Origin: Echinarachnius parma
Lineage: Eukaryota; Echinodermata; Echinoidea; Clypeasteroida; Echinarachniidae
DNA length: 64,000 nt
Assembly (NCBI GenBank): GCA_037951105.1
Contig: JBAMJV010007174.1
Span: 1 to 64,000, forward strand
Direction: 5' to 3'
How positions within the stretch are numbered: the first letter of the stretch is position 1; each line of letters opens with the position of its first letter. Made by a program: the position numbers and the translations under genes. A model generated the notes under the pieces. That model was not told the origin of the DNA and did no database searches. It saw only the letters and a program-made list of their open reading frames with translations. This document shows positions 22,818 through 35,289 of this stretch, in pieces.

Positions 22818-24179
22818 CCCAGTGCCCATTAGGCGATCTGCGCTTGCGATCTAGCCCGAGTTGCTAGCGATCTCAGTTCGGTGTGAATCGCACCAGTTCG
22901 CCGCGAGTCAGCCCGATCTCATTGCGTACGCGATCATTTCGGTGCCCACTATGCGATCTCATGGCGACTTCCTATTGTCCCCATTTCCACGCATGCGCGC
23001 ATCGTTGAAAATTAGAGCCAGGTATTGTTCGCTCTTGCTTGTCTTGACATCAGAATACACTTTGCGAGTTTTTTTTAATAAACCCAGTGCCCACCTTGCG
23101 ATCTGCGCCTAGCGATCTTGCCCGAATAGGAGCGATCCCCTGAGATCTGTTGTTCAGTCGCAAAGTGGGCACCAATGGCCGCACCAGATCGCTGTAACTC
23201 GCGTCCGCAAGGGTGGTGTCGGTTGCGGTCGCAAGGTTTTGGACATGTTTAAAAATTTCGTTCTCGATCGCATGTCGGGCGGGATCGCACAAAAAAAACC
23301 ATTTGGGCAATTTTTCATATTTCCTGATATCAGGAATTCAATCCTCGATATCAGGAATTCTGTTTCCAAATATCAATGATTAAATTCTTGATATCAGGAA
23401 ATAAATTAATGATATCCAGAGTTCGATTTATTGATATCCAGAGTTCGATTTCTTGATGCCAGGAGTTGAATTTTTGAAATCAGGAATTGCCATTGATTAG
23501 CAACAGAAAATGGTTTCTTGATATCAAGAATTCAATGTTCAGTTATGCGAAACTGGTCTACACAGGCGCCCTGCAAGAATCAAGAATTCTTTTCTTGATA
23601 TTTTTCTTGAATTGTTGATATCAATAAATGATTTGCTGTTGGTAACTCTTGATATCAAGAAAAAATGAAATAAATGTTCAAACGGCTAGCCATGCCTCGC
23701 CAACGAATTCAGAATAAAAAAGCGTGAATTCCTCGTTATTGTATTCCTTGACAATGGGTGGAAATAGGGGCCAAGCTATGACCCCAAGGAGGCCAAATTG
23801 AAAAGATCGCGTACACAATGGAATTAGGCTGACTGACTCACTGCGAACTGATGATTCCAAGGTCGCTAGGCCTATGCAATCTTGTCCGAATAGGAGCGAT
23901 CCCCTGAGATCTGTGTTAAGTCGCAAAGTGGGCACCAATGGCCGCACCAGATCGCCGCGAATGCGATCGAGACCGACCTGGTCGCCAGATTTTTGAACAT
24001 GTCAAAACCCCGGCGACCGCAACCGACACCACCCTTGCGGACGCGAGTTACAGCGATCTGGTGCGGCCATTGGTGCCCACTTGGCGACTTAACAACAGGT
24101 ATCAGGGGATCGCTCCTATTCGGGCAAGATCGCTCTAGATCGCTAGGCCCAGATCGTTAAATGGGCACTAGGCTTTAAG
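22818..24179. repeat. 1.36 kb tandem duplication, unit 1
   Basis: The unit starts CCCAGTGCCCATTAGGCGAT and ends with the inverted form ATCGTTAAATGGGCACTAGG. A second internal start (CCCAGTGCCCACCTTGCGAT) lies at 23085, and about 190 bp from there is inverted at 23885-24172 (CGACACCACCCTTGCGGACG). In the middle (23318-23655) is a cluster of GATATC palindromes. It is probably a foldback DNA element that was then tandemly duplicated. Confidence 0.85.
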
Positions 24180-25565
24180 CCCAGTGCCCATTAGGCGATC
24201 TGCGCTTGCGATCTAGCCCGAGTTGCTAGCGATCTCAGTTCGGTGTGAATCGCACCAGTTCGCCGCGAGTCAGCCCGATCTCATTGCGTACGCGATCATT
24301 TCGGTGCCCACTATGCGATCTCATGGCGACTTCCTATTGTCCCCATTTCCACGCATGCGCGCATCGTTGAAAATTAGAGCCAGGTATTGTTCGCTCTTGC
24401 TTGTCTTGACATCAGAATACACTTTGCGAGTTTTTTTAATAAACCCAGTGCCCACCTTGCGATCTGCGCCTAGCGATCTTGCCCGAATAGGAGCGATCCC
24501 CTGAGATCTGTTGTTCAGTCGCAAAGTGGGCACCAATGGCCGCACCAGATCGCTGTAACTCGCGTCCGCAAGGGTGGTGTCGGTTGCGGTCGCAAGGTTT
24601 TGGACATGATTACAAATTTCGTTCTCGATCGCATGTCGGGCGGGATCGCACAAAAAAAGCCATTTGGGCAATTTTTCATATTTCCTGATATCAGGAATTC
24701 AATCCTTGATATCAGGAATTCTGTTTCCAAATATCAATAATTAAATTCTTGATATCAAGAAATAAATTAATGATATCCAGAGTTTGATTTCTTGATATCC
24801 AGAGTTCGATTTCTTGATATCAAGAATTCGATTTCTTGATGCCAGGAGTTGAATTTTTGAAATCAGGAATTGCCATTGGTTAGCAACAGAAAATGGTTTC
24901 TTGATATCAAGAATTCAATGTTCAGTTATGCGAAACTGCTCTACAAAGGCGCCCTGCAAGAATCAAGAATTCTTTTCTTGATATTTTTCTTGAATTGTTG
25001 ATATCAATAAATGATTTGCTGTTGGTAACTCTTGATATCAAGAAAAGGAAATAAATGTTCAAACGGCTAGCCATGCCTCGCCAACAAATTCATAATAAAA
25101 AAAGCGTGAATTCCTCGTTATTGTATTCCTTGACAATGGGTGGAAATAGGGGCCAAGCTATGACCCCAAGGAGGCCAAATTGAAAAGATCGCGTACACAA
25201 TGGAATTAGGCTGACTCACTGCGAACTGATGATTCCAAGGTCGCTAGGCCTATGCAATCTTGTCCGAATAGGAGCGATCCCCTGAGATGTGTGTTAAGTC
25301 GCAAAGTGGGCACCAATGGCCGCACCAGATCGCACCAGATCGCCGCGAATGCGATCGAGACCGACCTGGTCGCCAGATTTTTGAACATGTCAAAACCCCG
25401 GCGACCGCAACCGACACCACCCTTGCGGACGCGAGTTACAGCGATCTGGTGCGGCCATTGGTGCCCACTTGGCGACTTAACCACAGATCTCAGGGGATCG
25501 CTCCTATTTGGGCAAGATCGCTCTAGATCGCTAGGCCAAGATCGTTAAATGGGCACTAGGCTTTA
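24180..25565. repeat. 1.37 kb tandem duplication, unit 2
   Basis: It repeats 22818-24179 almost base for base. Differences include one extra palindromic segment (TTGATATCAAGAATTCG) near 24815 and a duplicated CGCACCAGAT near 25322. The high identity means the duplication is recent. Confidence 0.9.
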
Positions 25566-26600
25566 GGGTCTCATTTTCATTTTTTTTAAAGACCATAATT
25601 ATACAGGCCCGTATAGCCAAGAGGTGCGTGGGTACTCGGCCACGATCTGTCTAAGTCCTTTTTTGGGGGGTAAATAATTACAAATGCGAACCCTTCAATC
25701 AGAACTGATTTATGATATCTTATATAACTAGACATTAAATTCGACACTTTGACGAATAAGGTGATACGTATGTACCCTAAATTAGTCCTTTGACCTTCAT
25801 TTACACAGTTAAGAAATCATTTTCATGATCTCAACCTATTTTGTATGATGTTCAGCTTATCAGGATCGATCCATGTTTCAAAATTCAACTTTTCATCTGT
25901 GAGAGTTACAGAGATACTTCAAAATGACCATCTTGACCTTTGACCCTGATTTTCATAATGAAGACACACGATACATTACTACATCCTATTTTACAAATGT
26001 TTAGCTCCTCCAGATCTCTCAATGGCTCAATGATCAGCTCAATAGCGGTGATAATATCACATTTTCTGTACAATTAACATTTTGACCTTTGACCCCAAAA
26101 ATAATAATAGGTTCAAGAGTTCTAAGTAAGTTTTATGGATTGGACAATGTTACTAGATCCCTTAATTACGCTTGATTATAGGGTTATTTGACATTATTTT
26201 GTACCCCTTACATGTTTCCTCTTATGATATTCCTTGTGACATTTTTACTCTTGACATTTTTACCCGACACCCAAAAAACATTATATTATCAATTCTTGAT
26301 AGTCAATATATAAATATGTATACTGTAAATAATCCTTAATTTTTACAAATGATCAATATATTTCATGTTATAAAATAGTATTTGACTATTCCTATGATCA
26401 AATACATACTTGAATGATTCGTTTAGAAATATAATTTGCGAGTCCTCGCTTGGTTAAAATCCACGTAAAATTTTTAACGGAAAGAAGACAGTGTGCCACA
26501 GTGTGAACACAGTATGAACACACTGTGGTTTCACAGTTTGGACCACAATGTTACATTGGAGCGTTTTCACAATGTGAAAACCAACTCACACTGTGAACAC
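25566..26600. other. Non-genic stretch with MITE remnants
   Basis: It contains several TGACCTTTGACC-like phrases (25785, 25930, 26085) and, at about 26100-26165, the right end of a family A MITE (GGACAATGTTACTAGATCCC). At 26495-26605 CACTGTGAACACACTG motifs resemble the foldback at 44023-44253. No gene is seen. Confidence 0.6.
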
Positions 26601-26601
26601 A

Positions 26602-27463
26602 CTGGCGTCGATCACGGGGGGGATGGGGGGTGGGGGGGGGGGGGATATATCCTCCCCAATATTTCAGGTGGGGGGATGGCCTGTATTATCATCCCCCCCC
26701 CCCCCCCCCCCCAATATTTGGGGTTCAAAATATATAATAACATTAAAATTAAGGAGCATTGCCCCCTCTCATGAATGGAAGTTGTTACTATAGTCTTCTT
26801 TATAACACTTTTTGGTAATGCTAAACTGCCCAAATCCAAAATTGTCCGGGGCTGCGCCCCTGGAACCCCCCATTAGGGTTATTTGACCCAGTACCAGCCA
26901 CGTACTCATTAAATAGTTTTATTCAGGACTTCTCTCTTGGCAAACTTTCAGGCGATCCTGACCCACTGTGCGTTTGCGCTTCGCTCACTAAAATTGAGCT
27001 AACTATTCAATAGTTAACTTTGGTATTTCCTATTTACATAATATAGACAACATCTTTATATCTGGATATTACAAATCCAAAAGCTTCCGGGGGCTCCACC
27101 CCCTGGACCCCCAATAAGCTTCCCAATGTGGGTATCCCATGACTGATGCTATTCAGGGTTCCATCAGAATGCTCTTGCAATATATGTATCTATCAGGCAA
27201 AAGTTAATATTGGACAAAGCCCAGCTCATAACATGATGCTTGCAATGTGGCGCTTAATAATCTTCCAATTTCTAAACAGGTGAATTCAAAAGCTTTGCCC
27301 CCCCCCCCCCCCTCCCCCCTCAGCCATAAAAAAAACCCGGGCACACTGCTGGGTTGTCGCTTCGCTCTCTTCGCCAGAGAAGGTCAAAATGACGAATCAC
27401 CCCTCCCCCCCTCCCCCACCCCCTTCCCCCGCCCCCCAAATGGGCGAGAAGGAATTCGACGCC
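26602..27463. mobile_element. Poly-G/C-rich repeat, family R (copy 2)
   Basis: Its ends, GGCGTCGATC followed by a G run and ATTCGACGCCC, are short inverted repeats. It shares its body with 21296-22362, including two GGGGGCTCC(A/G)CCCCC-type hairpins and the GTTGTCGCTTCGCTC block. It is about 200 bp shorter than copy 1. Confidence 0.75.
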
Positions 27464-27998
27464 CTTTGAATGACGCCCTTTGAATGTGATATATGTTTTG
27501 AATTATAGATCTGTATATATTTGTTATATTGTGCTAAATGTGATTTTCTTCAATACCCTTCGACAGGGTGACATGAGAAATAAAACTTTGAACATTGAAC
27601 AAGACCCTGGGAGTTATGAGACGCATCTCACGCTCGGATTTTTTGTATTTGTTAAATAAAAAACAGTACTTCAACTTGATGGAAATGCTTATAACTGATT
27701 TTTTTGTTTTGTAATCCTCTATAATTTTTAATTATTATAATGTTTAGGCCTGGGTGTGAGATTTTCAAAGGTCAAGGGGTAACATGCGTGTGTCTCACGC
27801 TCAATGCGTGAGAGTTTGCAAGGATTATCTTTTGTCTAGGACATACGCGTCTTCCGTGATTCTCTCCAAACGTCCATGTATAGAATTCGCATTCGCAAAT
27901 GTATGGCGAATAATTAATATTTTTGTTTATGAAATACACAACTCTTTTTGCAAAGTGTTGGACATCTAATGAATACCAAACAACGGTACTAAAACATA
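27464..27998. other. Non-genic stretch
   Basis: Sequence near 27550-27600 (CTTCGACAGGGTGACATGAGAAATAAAACTTTGAAC) resembles the 3' end of a retroposed element with an AATAAA signal. Nothing else is recognised. Confidence 0.4.
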
Positions 27999-28250
27999 TA
28001 GATAGATAGATAGATAGTTTATTTTTAAAAATCATGATTCACGGCATAGCCGAATTGAACATGACAAAAATACATTTAAAAACATCAAAATGGACAAAGT
28101 GCATTTTTTACAAAACAAAATACATAGATAGGCAAATTCAAAATCATGTCAAGATAAACTACATTTTGATAAACACAAATTTGCTAACATTGACAAGAGT
28201 AGGGATATGTAGTAAGAATGTAAGGAAAATACTCAATTTATAATCTGGTG
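27999..28250 (-). mobile_element. Probable LINE 3' end with (GATA)n tail
   Basis: A TAGATAGATAGATAG run at 27999-28018 directly abuts sequence that on the minus strand ends with AAAAATAAACTATC. A short-repeat tail after an AATAAA-like signal is typical of LINE 3' ends. No coding part is present. Confidence 0.45.
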
Positions 28251-28291
28251 AAATAGAGACAGAAAGAGGAGGATCTTAGTAGAGGAAATAG

Positions 28292-28535
28292 ATGATGAAA
28301 GAAGGGAAAAAGAAGAAGAGGAAGACAAAAATTACGAAGAAGGTGAAGAGGAAGAGGAAGAGGAAGAGGAAGAGGAAGAGGAAGAGGAAGAGGAAGAGGA
28401 AGAAGAAGAAGAAGAAGAAGAAGAAGAAGAAGAAGAAGAAGAAGAAGAAGAAGAAGAAGAAGAAGAAGAAGAAGAAAAAAAGAAGGAGAAGGAGAAGGAG
28501 AAGGAAGAAGGAGGAGAAGGAGAAGAAGAAGTAAT
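28292..28535. repeat. GAG/GAA purine microsatellite
   Basis: Runs of GAGGAA (about 28345-28400) pass into pure GAA (about 28400-28478) and then GGAGAA. Both strands show long single-residue frames (Lys/Arg/Glu one way, Ser, Leu or Phe the other), which are artefacts. Confidence 0.95.
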
Positions 28536-28539
28536 AAGG

Positions 28540-29090
28540 ACATAGATTAATACAAATGTATTTTTTAGAAATATCATAATCAAGTAGGTCATTCATAATA
28601 AGTTATATAATTTCAAGAAAGTAATTGTATTATATGCCTAACCAAATAAACAAATCAAATACAGTGACAAATATATTTAAGGAGTTTGATAACGTTACAC
28701 CATTAAAAATATAAAGAGTAAACCGTCTTAATGCATGTGAAACTATGAGGTAAATAAGACTGGATTCATAACTGAGCAGAAGATAAAAGGTAGAAAGTAA
28801 GAAGGTGGGGGAGAAGGATGATGAGGAGGAATATGGAGAGGGAGAGTTAGAAAAGAGAATAGGATGGGTGTATGAACAAAACAAAACAAAACAAAAATGA
28901 CAAAGAGGTTTAAATTATTGAGACGTGATATTAAAAATAATGAAATGTAACCAAGTAATTAAATTGTGTAGGGGGATACATTATTAATTTATATTTGTTG
29001 CCGATTATATATGAATTAAAATTTCTCCGAAGTTGACAAAGTTTAACGAATTAAAAGACCTGACTACTGCTAATTGTTGCATGTTTACAA
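28540..29090. other. AT-rich stretch without a recognised gene
   Basis: Nothing supported beyond a short (AAAAC)n run near 28877-28897. Confidence 0.5.
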
Positions 29091-29094
29091 TAAA

Positions 29095-32000
29095 TCTAAT
29101 ATTGAGCTTACTTATATTCTTGTATATATATTTATATATCAAAATATTTCTTATGAGCATAATATCAATGAATAATTTAAATATACATATTTCACTTGAA
29201 AAGGAATTGTGCATTGTATATATTGCATCAAGGTTCTTTTTTTAAACTATAACATTTATTTAAAAAAAAACCAGGAAAAAACTTAGTTGTACGCACATAT
29301 TCCATAAAAAGAAAAACAGACAATACTACACAGGGAATTATTTTCCCCTAAACATAAAATATTGTAATAAATCAAAGGTAATAATTTGAGTAGTCCATCC
29401 CACCAACAACCAGGGTTGCCAACTTTGAGCCAAAAGTTAAAGAGTGAGACTATGCGAGGGAGCGAAGCGACTGAGTGGGGGAGGGTGTGGGAGGGAGGTG
29501 TCCCCCCTCCCACGGTAGGGAGCTTTTGCATTTTTGTGCTTGAAATTGTGCAATCTGGTGCATACCTAGAGAGGAAATTCGGACTTAAGATTAAATGTAT
29601 CTGGGTAAGCGTGTTATGATTTGATCGACCAGAAATTTTAAATAGCTTACTTATATTCTTGTATATATATTTATATATCAAAATATTTCAATATACATAT
29701 TTCACTTGAAAAGGAATTGTGCATTGTATATATTGCACCAAGGTTCTTTTTTAAAACTATAACATTTTAAATAGCTTACTTATATTCTTGTATATATATT
29801 TATATATCAAAATATTTCAATCTAAATATTTCACTTGAAAAGGAATTGTGCATTGTATATATTGCACCAAGGTTCTTTTTTTAAACTTTAACATTTATAA
29901 GAAACAGGAAAAAAACTTAGTTGTACGCACATATTCCATAAAAAGAAAAACAGATAATACTCCACAGGGAATTATTTTCCCCTAAACATAAAATATTGCA
30001 ATAAATCAAAGGTAATAATTTGAGTAGTCCATCCCACCAGCTTACTTGCTTACTTGCTTACTAGCTTACTTATATTCTTGTATATATATTTATATATCAA
30101 AATATTTCAATATACATTATTTCACTTGAGAAGGAATTGTGCATTGTATATATTGCACCAAGGTTCTTTTTTTTAAACTATAACATTTTAAATAGCTTAC
30201 TTATATTCTTGTATATATATTTATATATCAAAATATTTCAATCTAAATATTTCACTTGAAAAGGAATTGTGCATTGTATATATTGCACCAAGGTTCTTTT
30301 TTTAAAACTATAACATTTATAAAAAAACAGGAAAACACTTAGTTGTACGCACATATTCCTTAAAAAGAAAAACAGATAATACTCCACAGGGAATTATTTT
30401 CCCCTAAACATAAAATATTGCAATAAATCAAAGGTAATAATTTGAGTAGTCCATCCCACCAGCTTACTTGCTTACTTGCTTACTAGCTTACTTATATTCT
30501 TGTATATATATTTATATATCAAAATATTTCAATATACATTATTTCACTTGAGAAGGAATTGTGCATTGTATATATTGCACCAAGGTTCTTTTTATAAAAC
30601 TATAACATTTTAAATAGCTTACTTATATTCTTGTATATATATTTATATATCAAAATATTTCAATCTAAATATTTCACTTGAAAAGGAATTGTGCATTGTA
30701 TATATTGCACCAAGGTTCTTTTTTTAAAACTATAACATTTATAAAAAAACAGGAAAACACTTAGTTGTACGCACATATTCCTTAAAAAGAAAAACAGATA
30801 ATACTACACAGGGAATTATTTTCCCCTAAACATAAAATATTGCAATAAATCAAAGGTAATAATTTGAGTAGTCCATCCCACCAACAATATTCGAAAAATA
30901 TGTTGTCAAACAAATTGTACAATTGGAAAACTCATCACCACACCAGGGTTGCCAACTTTTAGCCAAAGGTGAGAGTGAGACTATGCGAGGGAGCGAAGCG
31001 ACTTAGTGGGAGGAGGGTGTGGGAGGGAGGTGTCCCCCCTCCCACGGTAGGGAGCTTTTGCATTTTTGTGCTTGAAATTGTGCATACCTAGAGAGAAAAT
31101 TCGGACTTAAGATTAACTGTATCTGGGTAAGCATGTTATGATTTGATAGACCAGAAATTTTAAATAGCTTACTTATATTCTTGTATATTTATATATCAAA
31201 ATATTTCAATATACATATTTCACTTGAAAAGGAATTGTGCATTGTATATATTGCACCAAGGTTCTTTTTTAAAACTATAACATTTATAAGAAGCAGGAAA
31301 AAACTTAGTTGTACGCACATATTCCATAAAAGAAAAACAGATAATACTCCACAGGGAATTATTTTCCCCTAAACATAAAATATTGCAATACATCAAAGGT
31401 AATAATTTGAGTAGTCCATCCCACCAGCTTACTTGCTTACTTGCTTACTAGCTTACTTATATTCTTGTATATATATTTATATATCAAAATATTTCAATAT
31501 ACATTATTTCACTTGAGAAGGAATTGTGCATTGTATATATTGCACCAAGGTTCTTTTTTTAAAACTATAACATTTATAAAAAAACAGGAAAACACTTAGT
31601 TGTACGCACATATTCCTTAAAAAGAAAAACAGATAATACTACACAGGGAATTATTTTCCCCTAAACATAAAATATTGCAATAAATCAAAGGTAATAATTT
31701 GAGTAGTCCATCCCACCAACAATATTCGAAAAATATGTTGTCAAACAAATTGTACAATTGGAAAACTCATCACCACACCAGGGTTGCCAACTTTTAGCCA
31801 AAGGTGAGAGTGAGACTATGCGAGGGAGCGAAGCGACTTAGTGGGAGGAGGGTGTGGGAGGGAGGTGTCCCCCCTCCCACGGTAGGGAGCTTTTGCATTT
31901 TTGTGCTTGAAATTGTGCATACCTAGAGAGAAAATTCGGACTTAAGATTAACTGTATCTGGGTAAGCATGTTATGATTTGATAGACCAGAAATTTTAAAT

Positions 32001-33535
32001 AGCTTACTTATATTCTTGTATATTTATATATCAAAATATTTCAATATACATATTTCACTTGAAAAGGAATTGTGCATTGTATATATTGCACCAAGGTTCT
32101 TTTTTAAAACTATAACATTTATAAGAAGCAGGAAAAAACTTAGTTGTACGCACATATTCCATAAAAGAAAAACAGATAATACTCCACAGGGAATTATTTT
32201 CCCCTAAACATAAAATATTGCAATACATCAAAGGTAATAATTTGAGTAGTCCATCCCACCAGCTTACTTGCTTACTTGCTTACTAGCTTACTTATATTCT
32301 TGTATATATATTTATATATCAAAATATTTCAATATACATTATTTCACTTGAGAAGGAATTGTGCATTGTATATATTGCACCAAGGTTCTTTTTTAAAACT
32401 ATAACATTTTAAATAGCTTACTTATATTCTTGTATATATATTTATATATCAAAATATTTCAATCTAAATATTTCACTTGAAAAGGAATTGTGCATTGTAT
32501 ATATTGCACCAAGGTTCTTTTTTAAACTATAACATTTATAAAAAAACAGGAAAAAACTTAGTTGTACGCACATATTCCTTAAAAAGAAAAACAGATAATA
32601 CTACACAGGGAATTATTTTCCCCTAAACATAAAATATTGCAATAAATCAAAGGTAATAATTTGAGTAGTCCATCCCACCAACAATATTCGAAAAATATGT
32701 TGTCAAACAAATTGTACAATTGAAAAACTCATCACCACACCAGGGTTGCCAACTTTGAGCCAAAGGTGAGAGTGAGACTATGCGAGGGAGCGAAGCGACT
32801 TAGTGGGAGGAGGGTGTGGGAGGGAGGTGTCCCCCCTCCCACGGTAGGGAGCTTTTGCATTTTTGTGCTTGAAATTGTGCATACCTAGAGAGAAAATTCG
32901 GACTTAAGATTAACTGTATCTGGGTAAGCATGTTATGATTTGATAGACCAGAAATTTTAAATAGCTTACTTATATTCTTGTATATTTATATATCAAAATA
33001 TTTCAATATACATATTTCACTTGAAAAGGAATTGTGCATTTTATATATTGCACCAAGGTTCTTTTTTAAAACTATAACATTTATAAGAAGCAGGAAAAAA
33101 CTTAGTTGTACGCACATATTCCATAAAAAGAAAAACAGATAATACCTCACAGGGAATTATTTTCCCCTAAACATAAAATATTGCAATAAATCAAAGGTAA
33201 TAATTTGAGTAGTCCATCCCACCAGCTTACTTGCTTACTAGCTTACTTATATTCTTGTATATATATTTATATATCAAAATATTTCAATATACATATTTCA
33301 CTTGAAAAGGAATTGTGCATTGTATATATTGCACCAAGGTTCTTTTTTTTAAAACTATAACATTTTAAATAGCTTACTTATATTCTTGTATATATATTTA
33401 TATATCAAAATATTTCAATATACATATTTCACTTGAAAAGGAATTGTGCATTGTATATATTGCACCAAGGTTCTTTTTTTAAACTATAACATTCATATAA
33501 AACAGGAAAAAACTTAGTTGAACGCATATATTACA
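29095..33535. repeat. 4.4 kb composite AT-rich tandem array
   Basis: Three modules alternate. Module a (about 130 bp, AGCTTACTTATATTCTTGTA to AACTATAACATT) occurs about fifteen times. Module b (about 170 bp, CTTAGTTGTACGCACATATT to AGTAGTCCATCCCACCA) follows some of them. Module c (about 270 bp, GGGTTGCCAACTTT, GAGGGAGCGAAGCGAC, CTCCCACGGTAGGGAGC) separates blocks at about 29410, 30945, 31780 and 32740. The last blocks recur with an exact 835-bp higher-order period (for example 31181 and 32016). Confidence 0.9.
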
Positions 33536-33655
33536 TAAAGAGGCTGGTCACGTATAGATGTGTATCACTGGATGTTCTTCTCGAGTGCGCGAAAAGGAAA
33601 TGTACATTTTTACACACTTTTATGTGTTGTTCTTCGCCTGGCGGTCCCCTTTATT

Positions 33656-33786
33656 TCAGTCCACGGTGATTCGGCACACAACTGCAAGACTAGTATCCGC
33701 GCATACATAATCATGCCATCCTCCAAGCGAAATGTGAGCGCAATCCTCATTCCCTCCACTGTCATCCGGGTTACCATCTGCCCAGT
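33656..33786 (-). CDS. EGF/C-type lectin protein, last exon (CTLD part 3, stop)
   Basis: The minus-strand exon follows a TGTATTTCAG acceptor. Its first two bases complete an Asn codon, giving NWADGNPDDSGGNEDC, then WHDYVCADTSLAVVC and RITVD before a TGA. This is the C-terminal half of a C-type lectin-like domain: the NPD sits where calcium-dependent lectins have EPN or QPD, WHD stands at the WND position, and the two last Cys pairs are in place. The stop ends the protein just after the fold, so the CTLD is C-terminal. Whether it still binds sugar is uncertain. Confidence 0.92.
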
Positions 33787-33922
33787 CTGAAATACATGAG
33801 TACAATAACAAATAGGGAATCGTTAAATGGTAATGCATAACAAATCAAAAAAGTGTACCAACATTATGTTTCATTTATTTTTTTTATTTTTTTATTCGTC
33901 AACTTCTCTGTTTTATCTCCCC

Positions 33923-34068
33923 TGTTGCACCACAAATTGTCGTCCCTGCACAAATTGTCGTCGGCGACAATTTGTGTTGCTCTTGCCGTTCCCAATTTTT
34001 AATCTCACAGGCGACAATTTGTGCAGGCAAAATGAAACCTAACGCCGACAACAATTTGTGGTGCAACA
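33923..34068. mobile_element. Small foldback MITE with ACAAATTGTCG motifs
   Basis: The ends TGTTGCACCACAAATTGTCG and ACAATTTGTGGTGCAACA are inverted repeats. The interior has further forward and reversed copies of ACAAATTGTCG, including a CGTCGGCGACAATTTGT hairpin. It lies in the intron between the last two CTLD exons. Confidence 0.75.
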
Positions 34069-34435
34069 TACCCTTTTCCAGAGTTTGCAGTCTCAGATTC
34101 ACATTTTAAGGATTTGGCGTGAACTTTCACACCCGCTACACAATATCTCCCTTTAGTGACCTTCCTTATAGTTGGCCTAATATTTCTATTTGGCTACCAT
34201 TTTTGTTTATAACTTAGTTCACATTACATTTGAGATTAAAATGGTCTAATTAAGCTTTATAACATCTCCGCGAAAGGGAAATTCGCAAAAAAGTTTTGTG
34301 GATACCTCTAATGATCAAAACGTTTATAATGTCCTGCAAATTTCTATAATATACACTTATACATAATATGACGGGTATAGTGACGCTACATGATCTGATC
34401 GACGCTGTGACATAATATCATAAATGAATAATTAC

Positions 34436-34619
34436 TTCGATAAGAACCAGGGGTGCCGTGTCTATCCCTTTCGCATGTCCACACTCCTTCTTGCTCGATG
34501 TCGTTGCAATTCAACGAGTAATGGCCGTCCCCGGTGTCGATCGCCATAAAGGCCTGAAGGTCAGCAGCATCATCGATATACAGGAGAGATGGATATCTCA
34601 ACGCGTTCCCGTACGAAAC
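34436..34619 (-). CDS. EGF/C-type lectin protein, CTLD part 2 exon
   Basis: The 184-bp minus-strand exon lies between ATACTAAG and GTAATT. It starts in phase 0 and ends in phase 1, which joins cleanly to both neighbours. It reads YPSLLYIDDAADLQAFM, then NDIEQEGVWTCERD and GTPGSYR, following the usual CTLD order (LVSI, E..F, WIGLND..EG.W.W.DG). Two family hallmarks are altered: the Trp of WIGL is replaced (HYSLNCND) and the second Trp after EGVW is Cys. The two new Cys could form an extra disulfide. The frame is fully open. Confidence 0.85.
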
Positions 34620-34733
34620 CTTAGTATACAAAAATAAAATAATGATGAATTGTTATAGGAGATTTTAAATTCATTACCAATATATCTGCAGAGGAGGAAT
34701 AGATATCGGAACATTTTCCGAAAATCAAATAGT

Positions 34734-35202
34734 TTAAAGGGGTAGTTAAGTTTTGGTATAGAGGTCAAAGTTGAAAGAGCATACAATTTAAAATACGAAT
34801 AGACTTTATTCGATCATGAACGGCTGAAATATCCATAAATATATCAGATTGGAATAAATGTTGCATCCTACATTTATTCGATGATATAAGAAAACAAAAT
34901 AAAATGGCTTATATTATTCAAAAAATTACAAAAGAGGATTTTAAATAGTAGTTGATGATCTCTCTATTTAATCATTATTTTAACAAAACATCACATGCAC
35001 AATTTTGTTTTTATAAAAAAAAGTTGAAACCAATGCGTTATGAGAGCGCTTTCTTTTTTAATGATAACAGGCCTTAGTCGTTTGTAATTTGTTTGTGTAT
35101 ACCTTTCGAGCATGGTGGAGTTATAACTATTTGTTTGTAATGTTATGGTGCAGGTTTCGGTTACTAAAATTTAGTTTGACCAACATTGTACTATCGCTTT
35201 AA
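34734..35202. mobile_element. TTAA-bounded MITE, family B (copy 3)
   Basis: It starts TTAAAGGGGTAGTTAAGTTT and ends ACTATCGCTTTAA. The internal sequence CCTTTCGAGCATGGTGGAGT matches family B in reverse. On both sides lie copies of GCAGAGGAGGAATAGATA (34687 and 35231), so the surrounding intron was also duplicated. It sits between CTLD exons 1 and 2. Confidence 0.7.
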
Positions 35203-35289
35203 TGCATTTTATATTTATCATAATTATCTCTGCAGAGGAGGAATAGATAACTGAACATTTTCCGATAATAAACAAAAAGATTAAATTGC

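Noticed and set aside
22387..25548. Several 80-130 codon frames on both strands
   Set aside because: They consist of Gly/Pro runs from G/C tracts or recur identically in the two tandem units on opposite strands. No domain is recognisable.
28238..28596. Frames with poly-Ser, poly-Leu, poly-Phe or poly-Lys
   Set aside because: They are translations of the GAA/GAG microsatellite.
31181..32207. Identical 63-codon frames at 31181 and 32016
   Set aside because: They mark the 835-bp period of the tandem array, start in AT-rich satellite sequence and have no domain.
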